This document shows positions 23,604-30,224 of a DNA stretch of 31,576 nucleotides, in pieces. The translations under genes were made by a program, and so were the position numbers. Each line of letters begins with the position of its first letter. The stretch's first letter is position 1. The notes below the pieces were generated by a model. That model saw nothing but the letters and a program-made list of their open reading frames with translations, made no database searches and was not told the origin of the DNA. The DNA comes from a virus: positions 1-31,576 of the IMG/VR virus record IMGVR_UViG_3300007351_000592. One strand, 5' to 3'.

Positions 23604-24425
23604 CTAAGCATCCTTATCCAGATATCGCAGGTAACCTTCGACAAGATCACGCGAGATCGCTCGCGCCTCGTTCAATTCGGCCCCTGTTGCCTCTCGAAGC
23701 TCTCCAAGGCTTATACCCCGATGTCTGCCCTGTTTGAGATGGACGTCATTTGCTAGTTTTGTTAACTGCGACCATCGTCCAGCGCTAAAACCGAGAGCAG
23801 CTCTCGCTGCTGCTTCCCCTCCAAAGTTTTTAGAAAGGGCGTCCCGAATCTCGTAAAGATGCACCAATTCATTGCTGGGGTCGATAACGGCTGCCTGATA
23901 GCTATTGAGGAGCAAGGTTGCCAACGCATTCACACCATGGAATTTTCCTGCCAGTTCACTCAGCTCCTTCTTCTGTTCGATTCTGTCTTTCCGCGAATCA
24001 CTAACCACGTTCCCTTCTTTGTCCTTAACAATAAAGTCTACAGCCCCCCCCGACATCGTCATAACGCCCGATTCGACGAACATCGTGACATCTTTGCGCC
24101 CATCAGGATGCAGGCGAGACATTGACGCATTGGACAACTTGTACGGTCTGTGACAAAGCAACTGCACGCCAAGGAATCGACCGATCAACGCTTGATGAAG
24201 GTCACCTCGCATTCGGTGCTCTTGATCGTACACTCCCGGATTGATCCGAGCCTCGACTTTGCCAGCATCAATGGTCATCTCATAGCCTGTTCGGACAATA
24301 TGAATTGGTGCCTCAAAGTAGTCCGGTGGTGAGAACGTCCACTCTAGGATGACAACGTCTGTTAATCCATCAGTCTCTTTCATGACCGCCAACAGTTGAG
24401 CCTGTTCGCAATTTCTCTTCTCCAT
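23604..24425 (-). CDS. Unrecognised protein with HTH-like C-terminal region
   Basis: I do not recognise this 273-residue protein. The N-terminal half is mixed alpha/beta (TDVVILEWTFSPPDYFEAPI, VTMFVESGVMTMSGGAVDF, IVKDKEGNVVSDSRKD). The C-terminal half is helical, with VHLYEIRDALSKNFGGEAAAR and then ALGFSAGRWSQLTKLAND, which has the look of an HTH or of an abortive-infection-type helical bundle. The genes on either side are small accessory genes. GC content is lower than the phage core, and a repeat copy of the accessory block lies just after its stop codon. The ribosome site upstream of the ATG is weak. Confidence 0.6.
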   Translation of the reverse strand: MEKRNCEQAQLLAVMKETDGLTDVVILEWTFSPPDYFEAPIHIVRTGYEMTIDAGKVEARINPGVYDQEHRMRGDLHQALIGRFLGVQLLCHRPYKLSNASMSRLHPDGRKDVTMFVESGVMTMSGGAVDFIVKDKEGNVVSDSRKDRIEQKKELSELAGKFHGVNALATLLLNSYQAAVIDPSNELVHLYEIRDALSKNFGGEAAARAALGFSAGRWSQLTKLANDVHLKQGRHRGISLGELREATGAELNEARAISRDLVEGYLRYLDKDA

Positions 24426-24509
24426 ACCAGGTGATCAGGAGGGATCAAAGGGATCACGGGATGAACACCACTAGTAGGGCCAAACGGCTACCACCGCTGA
24501 TTGCAATCG

Positions 24510-24797
24510 TCACTCTACCGGGCACGATGACATCTGGTGGGTGCCTTTAAAATAAATTCCACCTTTGCATCGCTCTGAATCCTGGCGAGACAGATGTTCC
24601 ACATGGTCCACAGGGCCATGGGGTACTTGCTGCTTATGGACGCGTACTGCCCCATGGCAATGCATGCATCGGATTTGACCTCTCGCAGCACCACTCATAA
24701 GACTAGAAACTTTCTCCGGACCCCATTCCTCAAATTTCAGTCCATCACGAAGAAATAATTTCTTTTTCTCACATGTCGTCATTAGATCATGAGGCAT
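24510..24797 (-). CDS. Small zinc-finger-like protein (CMHCHG type)
   Basis: This 95-residue protein has a motif, CMHCHGAVRVHKQQ, followed by a histidine-rich segment (VPHGPVDHVEHLSRQDSERC). These cysteines and histidines are arranged as in a compact metal-binding finger, probably zinc. Similar small proteins occur alone in many bacteria, and I cannot assign a function. The CxxCH pattern is not taken as haem attachment because there is no signal peptide or membrane anchor. GGGAG lies upstream of the ATG. It belongs to the AT-richer accessory block and is transcribed with its neighbours on the minus strand. Confidence 0.55.
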   Translation of the reverse strand: MPHDLMTTCEKKKLFLRDGLKFEEWGPEKVSSLMSGAARGQIRCMHCHGAVRVHKQQVPHGPVDHVEHLSRQDSERCKGGIYFKGTHQMSSCPVE

Positions 24798-24892
24798 ACG
24801 ATGCTCCCTTCAATTCGTTCGTCCTTGAAGCTATAGGTGCCGATCTCGATTTGAGATGCGAGGCATCAAACTTCTCGATGACCGCGTCAACA
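24798..24892 (-). other. Intergenic leader with possible coding remnant
   Basis: Between the 108-aa gene and the zinc-finger gene, one minus-strand frame reads through about 34 codons without a start (NVDAVIEKFDASHLKSRS in part). It may be a decayed gene end or chance. The ribosome site of the following gene (GGGAG) lies at its end. Confidence 0.3.
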
Positions 24893-25219
24893 TTAACCCG
24901 GCGTATATCCAAGTTCATTCAATCGTCTTTGCGCAATCTCCAATTCCTCAACGGTGAACAATTTCCGCCAGGGGTCCCGAAGTACTAAGGTCTCCATTGA
25001 AATGTCGAGACGTCCTTCTTCCCAGAGACGCGTCAGCCCCTCCGAATAACCTTCGGAATCAAGCAATCGTTTTGCCGCAGCGAGACCGCCATGTTCTCCC
25101 ACCATCTGGCGGAAGCGGGTTGCGACATAGTTGCACTCCGTCTTTGCTCGTTCGTAAATTTCGAGCATCTCCTTGTGAAATGCAGCTTCAAGGGACATCC
25201 GTTGTTCACCGTTTTTCAT
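24893..25219 (-). CDS. Small conserved helical protein of unknown function
   Basis: This 108-residue protein is rich in helices: SLEAAFHKEMLEIYERAKTE, YVATRFRQMVGEHGG, LAAAKRLLDSEGYSEGL, LWEEGRLDISMETLVL, then ELEIAQRRLNELGY. This sequence style belongs to a widespread family of small proteins often found next to restriction genes and mobile regions, with unknown function. Two starts are possible (25219 and the next methionine, seven codons on); the family resemblance begins at MSLEAAF. It sits in the accessory block beside the Mrr-type nuclease. Confidence 0.55.
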   Translation of the reverse strand: MKNGEQRMSLEAAFHKEMLEIYERAKTECNYVATRFRQMVGEHGGLAAAKRLLDSEGYSEGLTRLWEEGRLDISMETLVLRDPWRKLFTVEELEIAQRRLNELGYTPG

Positions 25220-25259
25220 GACACCTGATATTTAATGCTACAGATAATTTGTGCACCCT

Positions 25260-25302
25260 CACAACATATTTACAGGCGAGCCGTCAGCTTCAGCCGGTTG
25301 TG
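25260..25302 (-). repeat. attC-like inverted repeat around accessory-block repeat copy 2
   Basis: A GTTGTG/CACAAC pair (25260-25265 with 25297-25302) brackets the 15-nt motif AGCTGACGGCTCGCC at 25275-25289. It lies between the stop of the 185-aa gene and the start of the 108-aa gene. The arrangement resembles an integron cassette recombination site, but the arms do not match the GTTRRRY consensus fully. Confidence 0.4.
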
Positions 25303-25328
25303 TAGACCATTTTCCCATAAAATTTCAT

Positions 25329-25886
25329 TTAACTCCGAAGATAAGCGATGTACGGATATTCAAGTTCAAGAATGGCGTAAACTCTTCGTGTTTGTCCCCC
25401 ACTCCCTCGGCGAATGAGGTATTCACCTCTTGTTGGAAGCATATCCCTTCTCCAATTTGCATCCTGAGTTGAGTACCACTCAATCGTAAATGATGGTGTG
25501 TCATGCATGCTCGAAGATTTCATAACGTTCTTCACGCGGAAAGCACTGGCGTACACATTCGAGCCGAAAGGATGAGGAACGGAGATAGACTGAGGAATCA
25601 TGTCCCATTCTTTACCAGGCAAACGAAAACTCCGACAAAAACCTACCTGGCCACGTGGATCAAGGGCGCCCGGACTGTCGGAACAAAGAACATATACATG
25701 CGATGGATTATGCGTTTGTATAAGATTACGCCACAGATCCAAGGTCTTGCGATGCTGAAAAGACCATAGCGTCCATCCATTGTCCTGAATCTCGCGTGCT
25801 TTCCGTGTCAAGATCGAATCACGATGCTCAGATGCATGCGATCCAAACGGGTGCCAAAACCCAATACTGAAATCACTCCAGTTCAT
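25329..25886 (-). CDS. Unrecognised accessory protein
   Basis: This 185-residue protein begins MNWSDFSIGFWHPFGSHASE. It continues with KAREIQDNGWTLWSFQHRK and has several tryptophan- and proline-rich segments (DMIPQSISVPHPFG). The C-terminus (LIRRGSGGQTRRVYAILELE) is positively charged. The high aromatic content and the paired GxWxxWxFQ-like stretch suggest an enzyme or nucleic-acid binding fold, but I recognise no family. It follows the Mrr-type nuclease in the same orientation, and repeat copies 3 and 2 lie just upstream and downstream. The start ATG at 25886 has only a weak GAAAGAAAG site. Confidence 0.5.
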   Translation of the reverse strand: MNWSDFSIGFWHPFGSHASEHRDSILTRKAREIQDNGWTLWSFQHRKTLDLWRNLIQTHNPSHVYVLCSDSPGALDPRGQVGFCRSFRLPGKEWDMIPQSISVPHPFGSNVYASAFRVKNVMKSSSMHDTPSFTIEWYSTQDANWRRDMLPTRGEYLIRRGSGGQTRRVYAILELEYPYIAYLRS

Positions 25887-25920
25887 GCCATCTTTCTTTC
25901 AAGATCATTGTGTAATACCG

Positions 25921-25978
25921 GCCTAATGCGTATCAGGCTGCTCTTGCGCTGCCTCTCAGACCACCTTCCACATCTACA
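25921..25978 (-). repeat. Accessory-block repeat unit (copy A of the 57-nt element)
   Basis: On the minus strand TGTAGATGTGG...CTGATACGCATTAGGC closely resembles the element at 26979-27034 over about 57 nt, with one gap. Both copies end just upstream of an accessory gene, so they look like cassette boundaries. The terminal ATTAGGC differs by one base from the integron consensus GTTRRRY. Confidence 0.55.
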
Positions 25979-26001
25979 ATACGCATCCGAGGATTACCTC
26001 T

Positions 26002-26016
26002 GGCGAGCCGTCAGCT
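26002..26016 (-). repeat. 15-nt accessory-block motif AGCTGACGGCTCGCC (copy 3)
   Basis: The motif lies 21 nt after the Mrr stop codon. Identical copies are at 25275-25289 (39 nt after another stop) and 23554-23568 (35 nt after another stop). All three are on the same strand and none is found elsewhere in the window. Confidence 0.8.
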
Positions 26017-26037
26017 TCAATCTGCAGTGTGTTGCCA

Positions 26038-26955
26038 TCACTCCTCTTCGAAATAATCCGAATCTATTCGCTTGATCGAATACGAGGCGATAGCCGAAAC
26101 CCCCAAATCGAAATCGATCATATAAGTGGCCAAAGTAGGGCCATCTATCAACACAACCTTACTGTCGATTCGCGATGCATAATCCTTTGCGTCCGGCGTA
26201 AAAATCGAGGTGGTTATGAATACGCCCTTTCGGGCGCGTTGTCCTTGGAGCGCACCTACAAATTTTTGAATTTCAGGTCGCCCCACAGACCCCTGCCATC
26301 TTTTTGCCTGTATGTATATGACATCGAGTCCAAGGCGATCTTCTTTGATGATTCCATCAATTCCACCATCGCCGCTCTGTCCGATTCGTTCACCAGCGTC
26401 TTGTCGTGATCCGCCGTAACCCATCTTGACAAGGAGTTCCACGACAAGGCGCTCGAAAAATTCCGGTGATAATTTCGAAACACGAGTGAGAAGATCTTGC
26501 GCCAATGCTTCTCGGATCCCAATGTAGGCGCGTTCCAAGGTCTCTTCGGGTGTCTCTTGTTCGTCGGGCGGTGCCACGGGAATCGCGACCTGCTCACCTT
26601 TCGGCTTTCGGGACGCTTCCCGAAATTCGACAAATGACGGAAATTTTTCTAAAAAAGCGATGTTAATGCTTGGGGGGTTGCTCTTGAGAATATCTGAGCC
26701 AGTAGAAGATATTCGAAATACCCCACGTTTCACATGTTCAAGCAATCCAGCTTTCTTTAGATATGTAGAAGCCCAGGCCACCCGATTCGAGAAGATGGGT
26801 TGCTGACCACTCGGAAGAAGAGAGCTACGTTCCTCAGGAGAGAGGCCAAACCTTTCCGCGAGACAATCAATTGCCTCACGAAGAGAATGCTCTTTTCCAT
26901 CTCCCGCGAAGGTGAGGAGGGGCAACATCGTGCTTTGATAATCAGGTATCGGCAT
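26038..26955 (-). CDS. mrr: Mrr-type restriction endonuclease
   Basis: This 305-residue protein has an N-terminal winged-helix-like DNA-binding region (residues 1 to about 95). Its C-terminal PD-(D/E)xK nuclease shows FFERLVVELLVKMGYGG (166-182), SGDGGIDGII (194-203, Asp200 catalytic) and QAKRW (216-220). That core is the Mrr family, whose members cut DNA carrying foreign methylation. The start at 26955 has GGGGGA upstream; a GTG eight codons earlier overlaps it. In a prophage it could exclude other phages or degrade modified competitor DNA, and it coexists with the phage's own methyltransferase. The integron-like GTTAGGT site lies directly upstream. AT-rich composition suggests recent acquisition. 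Confidence 0.85.
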   Translation of the reverse strand: MPIPDYQSTMLPLLTFAGDGKEHSLREAIDCLAERFGLSPEERSSLLPSGQQPIFSNRVAWASTYLKKAGLLEHVKRGVFRISSTGSDILKSNPPSINIAFLEKFPSFVEFREASRKPKGEQVAIPVAPPDEQETPEETLERAYIGIREALAQDLLTRVSKLSPEFFERLVVELLVKMGYGGSRQDAGERIGQSGDGGIDGIIKEDRLGLDVIYIQAKRWQGSVGRPEIQKFVGALQGQRARKGVFITTSIFTPDAKDYASRIDSKVVLIDGPTLATYMIDFDLGVSAIASYSIKRIDSDYFEEE

Positions 26956-26978
26956 ATTTATCCCCCAAAATATGTGCA

Positions 26979-27034
26979 CCTAACGCGTAATAGGCCGCGC
27001 TTGCTTGCCTATCGTATCGCCTGCCATATCTACA
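26979..27034 (-). repeat. Accessory-block repeat unit (copy B of the 57-nt element), with GTTAGGT
   Basis: This is the partner of the element at 25921-25978. It ends with GCGTTAGGTGCAC just before the Mrr gene. GTTAGGT matches the integron attC core consensus GTTRRRY. The full attC fold was not established by eye. Confidence 0.5.
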
Positions 27035-27097
27035 TGTTGATAATAGAATTGGGGAAACGAATTCGTCGTATCGAGGTATTACAGGGGACATTAAGAC

Positions 27098-27142
27098 CCC
27101 AGAGCCGAACCGCGTTTAGGAGTAAAGCGTCGGCGCTCTGGG
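27098..27142. repeat. Long imperfect hairpin upstream of the Mrr cassette
   Basis: CCCAGAG/CTCTGGG, CCGA/TCGG, CGC/GCG and TTTA/TAAA pair in order with small bulges. It lies between the HTH gene and the Mrr gene, about 60-100 nt after the HTH stop codon. It may be a terminator-like structure or the first folded recombination site of the accessory block. A smaller GGGG..CCCC hairpin sits next to it at 27084-27100. Confidence 0.6.
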
Positions 27143-27203
27143 AAGTATAGCGAAACCCAAGTTACCTATCAAATCATCCTGCGGTTGGAAGAATGGCAAG
27201 GTA

Positions 27204-27428
27204 TCAGGCGGGAATAGTAATTCCACAGGTTGGGCACTTCTTGATCGCTCGATTTTCAACCCACGCCGCAAGCCCCGCCGGCGAAACATAGATCGTCCCT
27301 CCTCTCCTGTTCGCCGGAAAATCCGGATACCGCTTGAGGTAGCGCTTGAGTGTGCTCACGCTCACACCGAGGGCGTTCGCAACCGCCTTCTTTCCGACAA
27401 GCCAGTCACTCAACGGGATATCCTCCAT
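27204..27428 (-). CDS. Small HTH DNA-binding protein (excisionase-like) with C-terminal zinc motif
   Basis: This 74-residue protein has a MerR/excisionase-type helix-turn-helix, with WLVGKKAVANALGVSVSTLK then YLKRYPDFPANRRGGTIYVS (residues about 9-49). The C-terminus ends AIKKCPTCGITIPA. The CPTCG may bind metal, possibly pairing between subunits. Such proteins act as phage regulators, excisionases or terminase-region activators. The 5' end overlaps the preceding 93-aa gene by 23 nt, so they form one translational unit. The gene lies between the replication and accessory blocks. Confidence 0.7.
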   Translation of the reverse strand: MEDIPLSDWLVGKKAVANALGVSVSTLKRYLKRYPDFPANRRGGTIYVSPAGLAAWVENRAIKKCPTCGITIPA

Positions 27429-27687
27429 CCCTCAGTTCTCGCCGGAGCCGTCGAATGTCCGCCGCGCACCTTCCTCGGAAGACCTCCGGGATCGCCTCCC
27501 ACCGCATCCCCGAAAGATACGCCGCCATGTACCCGGAACGGTCGCACCGCTCGACGAGGATCGCGATGTCCACACAGTATTGGAGCCGCTCGTTGGAGAA
27601 GTCGCACTTGACCGGAGCCGGTGGCTCCTTGCGGTACTTGACGGTCGACGGGGCCTGGACCAGCGTCCGAAGCTCGGCTGCTCTCAT
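27406..27687 (-). CDS. Small phage protein, possibly a late regulator
   Basis: This 93-residue protein starts MRAAELRTLVQAPSTVKYRK with GAGAGGA upstream at good spacing; the frame is open further to 27762. It contains LQYCVDIAILVERCDRSGYM and a C-terminal basic helix (CAADIRRLRRELRDGGY). The charged helices and its position just before a DNA-binding gene suggest a regulatory or DNA-processing role, but no family is recognised. It follows the repeat-rich origin-like region in the direction of transcription and overlaps the next gene, so the two are probably read together. Confidence 0.5.
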   Translation of the reverse strand: MRAAELRTLVQAPSTVKYRKEPPAPVKCDFSNERLQYCVDIAILVERCDRSGYMAAYLSGMRWEAIPEVFRGRCAADIRRLRRELRDGGYPVE

Positions 27688-27762
27688 GAAGTGTCCTCTC
27701 GGGGAACGCGGCATCTTACAGGCCCTCCCGAACAGGATTACGGCGGAATGATCTGCCCACAA

Positions 27763-28052
27763 AACGCCCTCGATGTTTTCTTTCTTTTCTTTCCCGTTTC
27801 ACCCCCCCCTCACACACACACGCATACGCGCACGCAGGGGGGCATATACGCGCGCGGGGGTGAAAGAGAGAAAGAAGAGAGAGAGAGGTAAAATACCTAC
27901 TCCTTGCGAGATGAGGTGAAAGAGAGAAAGAAGTTGGCATATTGATATTCAAGGACATTTTCATTCTTGTTTCCTTTCTTTCACCCCTGTTTTGCTTCAC
28001 CCCTTTTTCTCTATCCTTCACCCCCAGAGCGTTCCTTCCCGGTTGTTTTCCT
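27763..28052. other. Repeat-rich non-coding region beside the primase, candidate origin/operator
   Basis: About 290 nt with no credible gene. It contains TTCACCCC at 27798, 27980, 27996 and 28017 (another copy at 28052 overlaps the primase stop), and GGGGTGAA or GAGGTGAA at 27857 and 27913. A GGTGAAAGAGAGAAAGAAG direct repeat occurs at 27859 and 27915, and the palindrome AGGTAAAATACCT at 27886-27898. There is also an alternating CACACACACACGCATACGCG tract and a long purine-rich GAGA run. Iterons, an AT-rich centre, Z-DNA-prone and triplex-prone tracts next to a primase fit a replication origin. It could also be a regulator-binding region. Confidence 0.5.
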
Positions 28053-30224
28053 TCACCCCTCGCCATTGGTTTCTCCTTTTCTTTCGACGAGGCGATAGAA
28101 GCGGCGTGGTCTCCCCGAACCGGGAGCGGGTTGCGTTCGGATCACGATGTCTCCTTGTTCCTCGAGGGTTGCGATGAGGGCGAGGAAAATCTTGGCTTCC
28201 ATCTTCATCCGCTTCAAGAGAACGCTATGAGAGAGCTCCCCTCCAGGGGACTCGCGCAATTTCTGCAGGAATTTGAGGCACTCGGCGTGGAAGGGATTGT
28301 CCGCGACGTAGGCCTGCGCCATAAAGAGCATCCGCCGCGTCTGGTGGACGACGAACCGCTTGGCCCACTCGGCAGCAGCCCTGCCGATCTCCGGTTGTTC
28401 GTGGTTCTCACTCACGGCGCAGAGCAGGGCCAGTTTGCGGACGTGTTCGCTCACCCGACCCCACACCGTCGTCCCAACTGCGTCTCTTGCGCTTTCCGCC
28501 CTGTCGTACTCCTCCTCTGCCTCGAGGCGGGTCTCGATCAGGATCCTCTTGGCCTCATCCGTATGCGGGACGACCCGCGGGACGGGGTGCCAGTTCTGAA
28601 GGTTTCCCGTACCCGGGCGATAATTCGCCCACCACTTGGCAACCTCCAACACACGCGCCGGCAGTGACCGGATGCTCGGTTCCTGACCCGGGGAGCGTTT
28701 GCCGCATTCGAGGATGATCATCCTGGCGAAGAAACCGTTGGTGAGCATCCGCTCGGAGAGCGCCTCGTAGTAGTGGTTCGGGATCGCCGTGCCGAAGACG
28801 ACGAGATGGGGCTGATTGATGGTTCCCGGTGAATCCTTGCCGGCCTTGCGCCGCATGGGGAACACCGAGTTCGCCGATGAGTACATCGTCAATAACGTAT
28901 TCATGATACTTTCGTGCCGGGCGTCCTTGGACTTGTTGATCGACTGGAGCATCCCGTCGATCTCGTCGGTCTGGAACAACATGCTCGGCTCCATGAACAG
29001 TGCATCCTGGACCCCCTCTCCGGAGGCGAACCGCCCACCGACCTGACTCGACAGACCAATGGCGTGCAGGATCTCGGTGTTGACCTTGCGCGGCAGGTCC
29101 TTCCCCGCGGAAGAATGCGCTAGACCGAGGAGGTAGAGATTCGTCCGGTTGTCGCCGGAATCGCGGACCTTGCGCCCGGCGAGCACCGCCTGAAGAGCGA
29201 GCGCCCCGCAGAAGGCCATCACCACGTTCGGATACGGGGCAACCGCGAGGCAATGGTCCATGACCTCTGAGACAAAGCCCGGAACCCGCAAGAGCTCATC
29301 TGGAAGTGGACCTGGGTCGGGGAGCGCCGGGGCGTTGCCGTCGGTCGACGGCTCGGGTTGCTGGTTCTGCTCCCAGTGGTTCTCGGCCACGGCGGCGGCC
29401 ACTTGGTCCGGCTCGTACCGACAGATGCTGGTAGCGATCTTCTCGACCTCGCGCATCGAAAGCGGCGGCCTGCATCGGTCCTCATTTGCCTGCGCCAGGG
29501 CAGCGAAAATCTCATCCCGGCTCATCCCCACCCGGCGCATGGTCCCCGCCAGACGCGCCAGGGTCGCGTTCCTTGTCCCCGATGGGATCAGATTGCCATC
29601 CGGGGGGGAATCCGGGGCCTTGGGCGAACCTTGCGCGACAGTGGGCGGGATCTTGGCATCTCTTGCGTCTCCGCTACTCCCCCGCGTGAACAGGTCGCCC
29701 GGGCTATCGAGCAGGTCTGCCAACCAGCCGGGGGGCTCCGGGAGTTGGTCCGGAGAAACATCCAGTTCGAACGTCTCCGCCCAGCGGTACATCTTCCCGT
29801 CCACGACCGAGGGGGGGACGACGATGTAGCCACCATCGGCCCGGGTATCGACCTTCGGTGCGATCTTTCCCGCCGTGTTCCTCCAGATCTTTCCGTCCGG
29901 CTGTAGGAAGATGTGGTGCCGACCACCGCGCGGGGTAAGCGATACCGGACCACACGCCAGGTCCTCCGCCAGAGAGGGATCAGCCGGCCATGGGTTGTCC
30001 GCGTCGTCTACGTCGATGACAAGGAGCCCCTCGGTCGGGACGCCGATGTTCGCATCGGGATACTTCTCCCACCACGCTTCAATCTGCGCGGCGTCAGTGG
30101 TGGCGTCCTTGAACCCATGCGGGGTGAAGGGGACCTTCCCTCCGGGCGCGCAGGGGAAAACCGGGTAGCCCAGCTCGGCATACCGCAGGGCGGCATATAC
30201 CAGATGCTCCGTCGTGATCTGCAT
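28053..30224 (-). CDS. Primase-polymerase with DUF3987 helicase-like domain
   Basis: This 723-residue replication protein has a bifunctional primase/polymerase (Prim-Pol) domain at residues 1 to about 175: FPCAPGGKVPF, DVDD at 71-74, GRHH at 101-104, Asp126 in VDTRADGG. A PriCT-like linker follows at about 211-275 (IPSGTRNATLARLAG). A DUF3987 P-loop ATPase half completes it, with SSAGKD near 371-376 (Walker A-like) and QTDEID near 418-423 (Walker B). It is expected to prime and help unwind phage DNA. The ATG at 30224 overlaps the helicase stop (TGATG), so translation is coupled; a TTG one codon earlier is less likely. The origin-like region follows its 3' end. Confidence 0.85.
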   Translation of the reverse strand: MQITTEHLVYAALRYAELGYPVFPCAPGGKVPFTPHGFKDATTDAAQIEAWWEKYPDANIGVPTEGLLVIDVDDADNPWPADPSLAEDLACGPVSLTPRGGRHHIFLQPDGKIWRNTAGKIAPKVDTRADGGYIVVPPSVVDGKMYRWAETFELDVSPDQLPEPPGWLADLLDSPGDLFTRGSSGDARDAKIPPTVAQGSPKAPDSPPDGNLIPSGTRNATLARLAGTMRRVGMSRDEIFAALAQANEDRCRPPLSMREVEKIATSICRYEPDQVAAAVAENHWEQNQQPEPSTDGNAPALPDPGPLPDELLRVPGFVSEVMDHCLAVAPYPNVVMAFCGALALQAVLAGRKVRDSGDNRTNLYLLGLAHSSAGKDLPRKVNTEILHAIGLSSQVGGRFASGEGVQDALFMEPSMLFQTDEIDGMLQSINKSKDARHESIMNTLLTMYSSANSVFPMRRKAGKDSPGTINQPHLVVFGTAIPNHYYEALSERMLTNGFFARMIILECGKRSPGQEPSIRSLPARVLEVAKWWANYRPGTGNLQNWHPVPRVVPHTDEAKRILIETRLEAEEEYDRAESARDAVGTTVWGRVSEHVRKLALLCAVSENHEQPEIGRAAAEWAKRFVVHQTRRMLFMAQAYVADNPFHAECLKFLQKLRESPGGELSHSVLLKRMKMEAKIFLALIATLEEQGDIVIRTQPAPGSGRPRRFYRLVERKGETNGEG

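Noticed and set aside
24510-24797. CMHCH in the small accessory protein as a haem site
   Set aside because: There is no signal peptide or membrane segment, and the surrounding Cys/His pattern fits a zinc finger better.
26978-26984. A complete, proven integron attC site
   Set aside because: Only the GTTAGGT core and partial arms are visible. No integrase gene or full attC fold could be shown, so it is reported as attC-like only.
27716-28066. 116-codon minus-strand ORF across the repeat-rich region
   Set aside because: Its sequence is made of translated iterons and GA runs, and it has no family-like composition.
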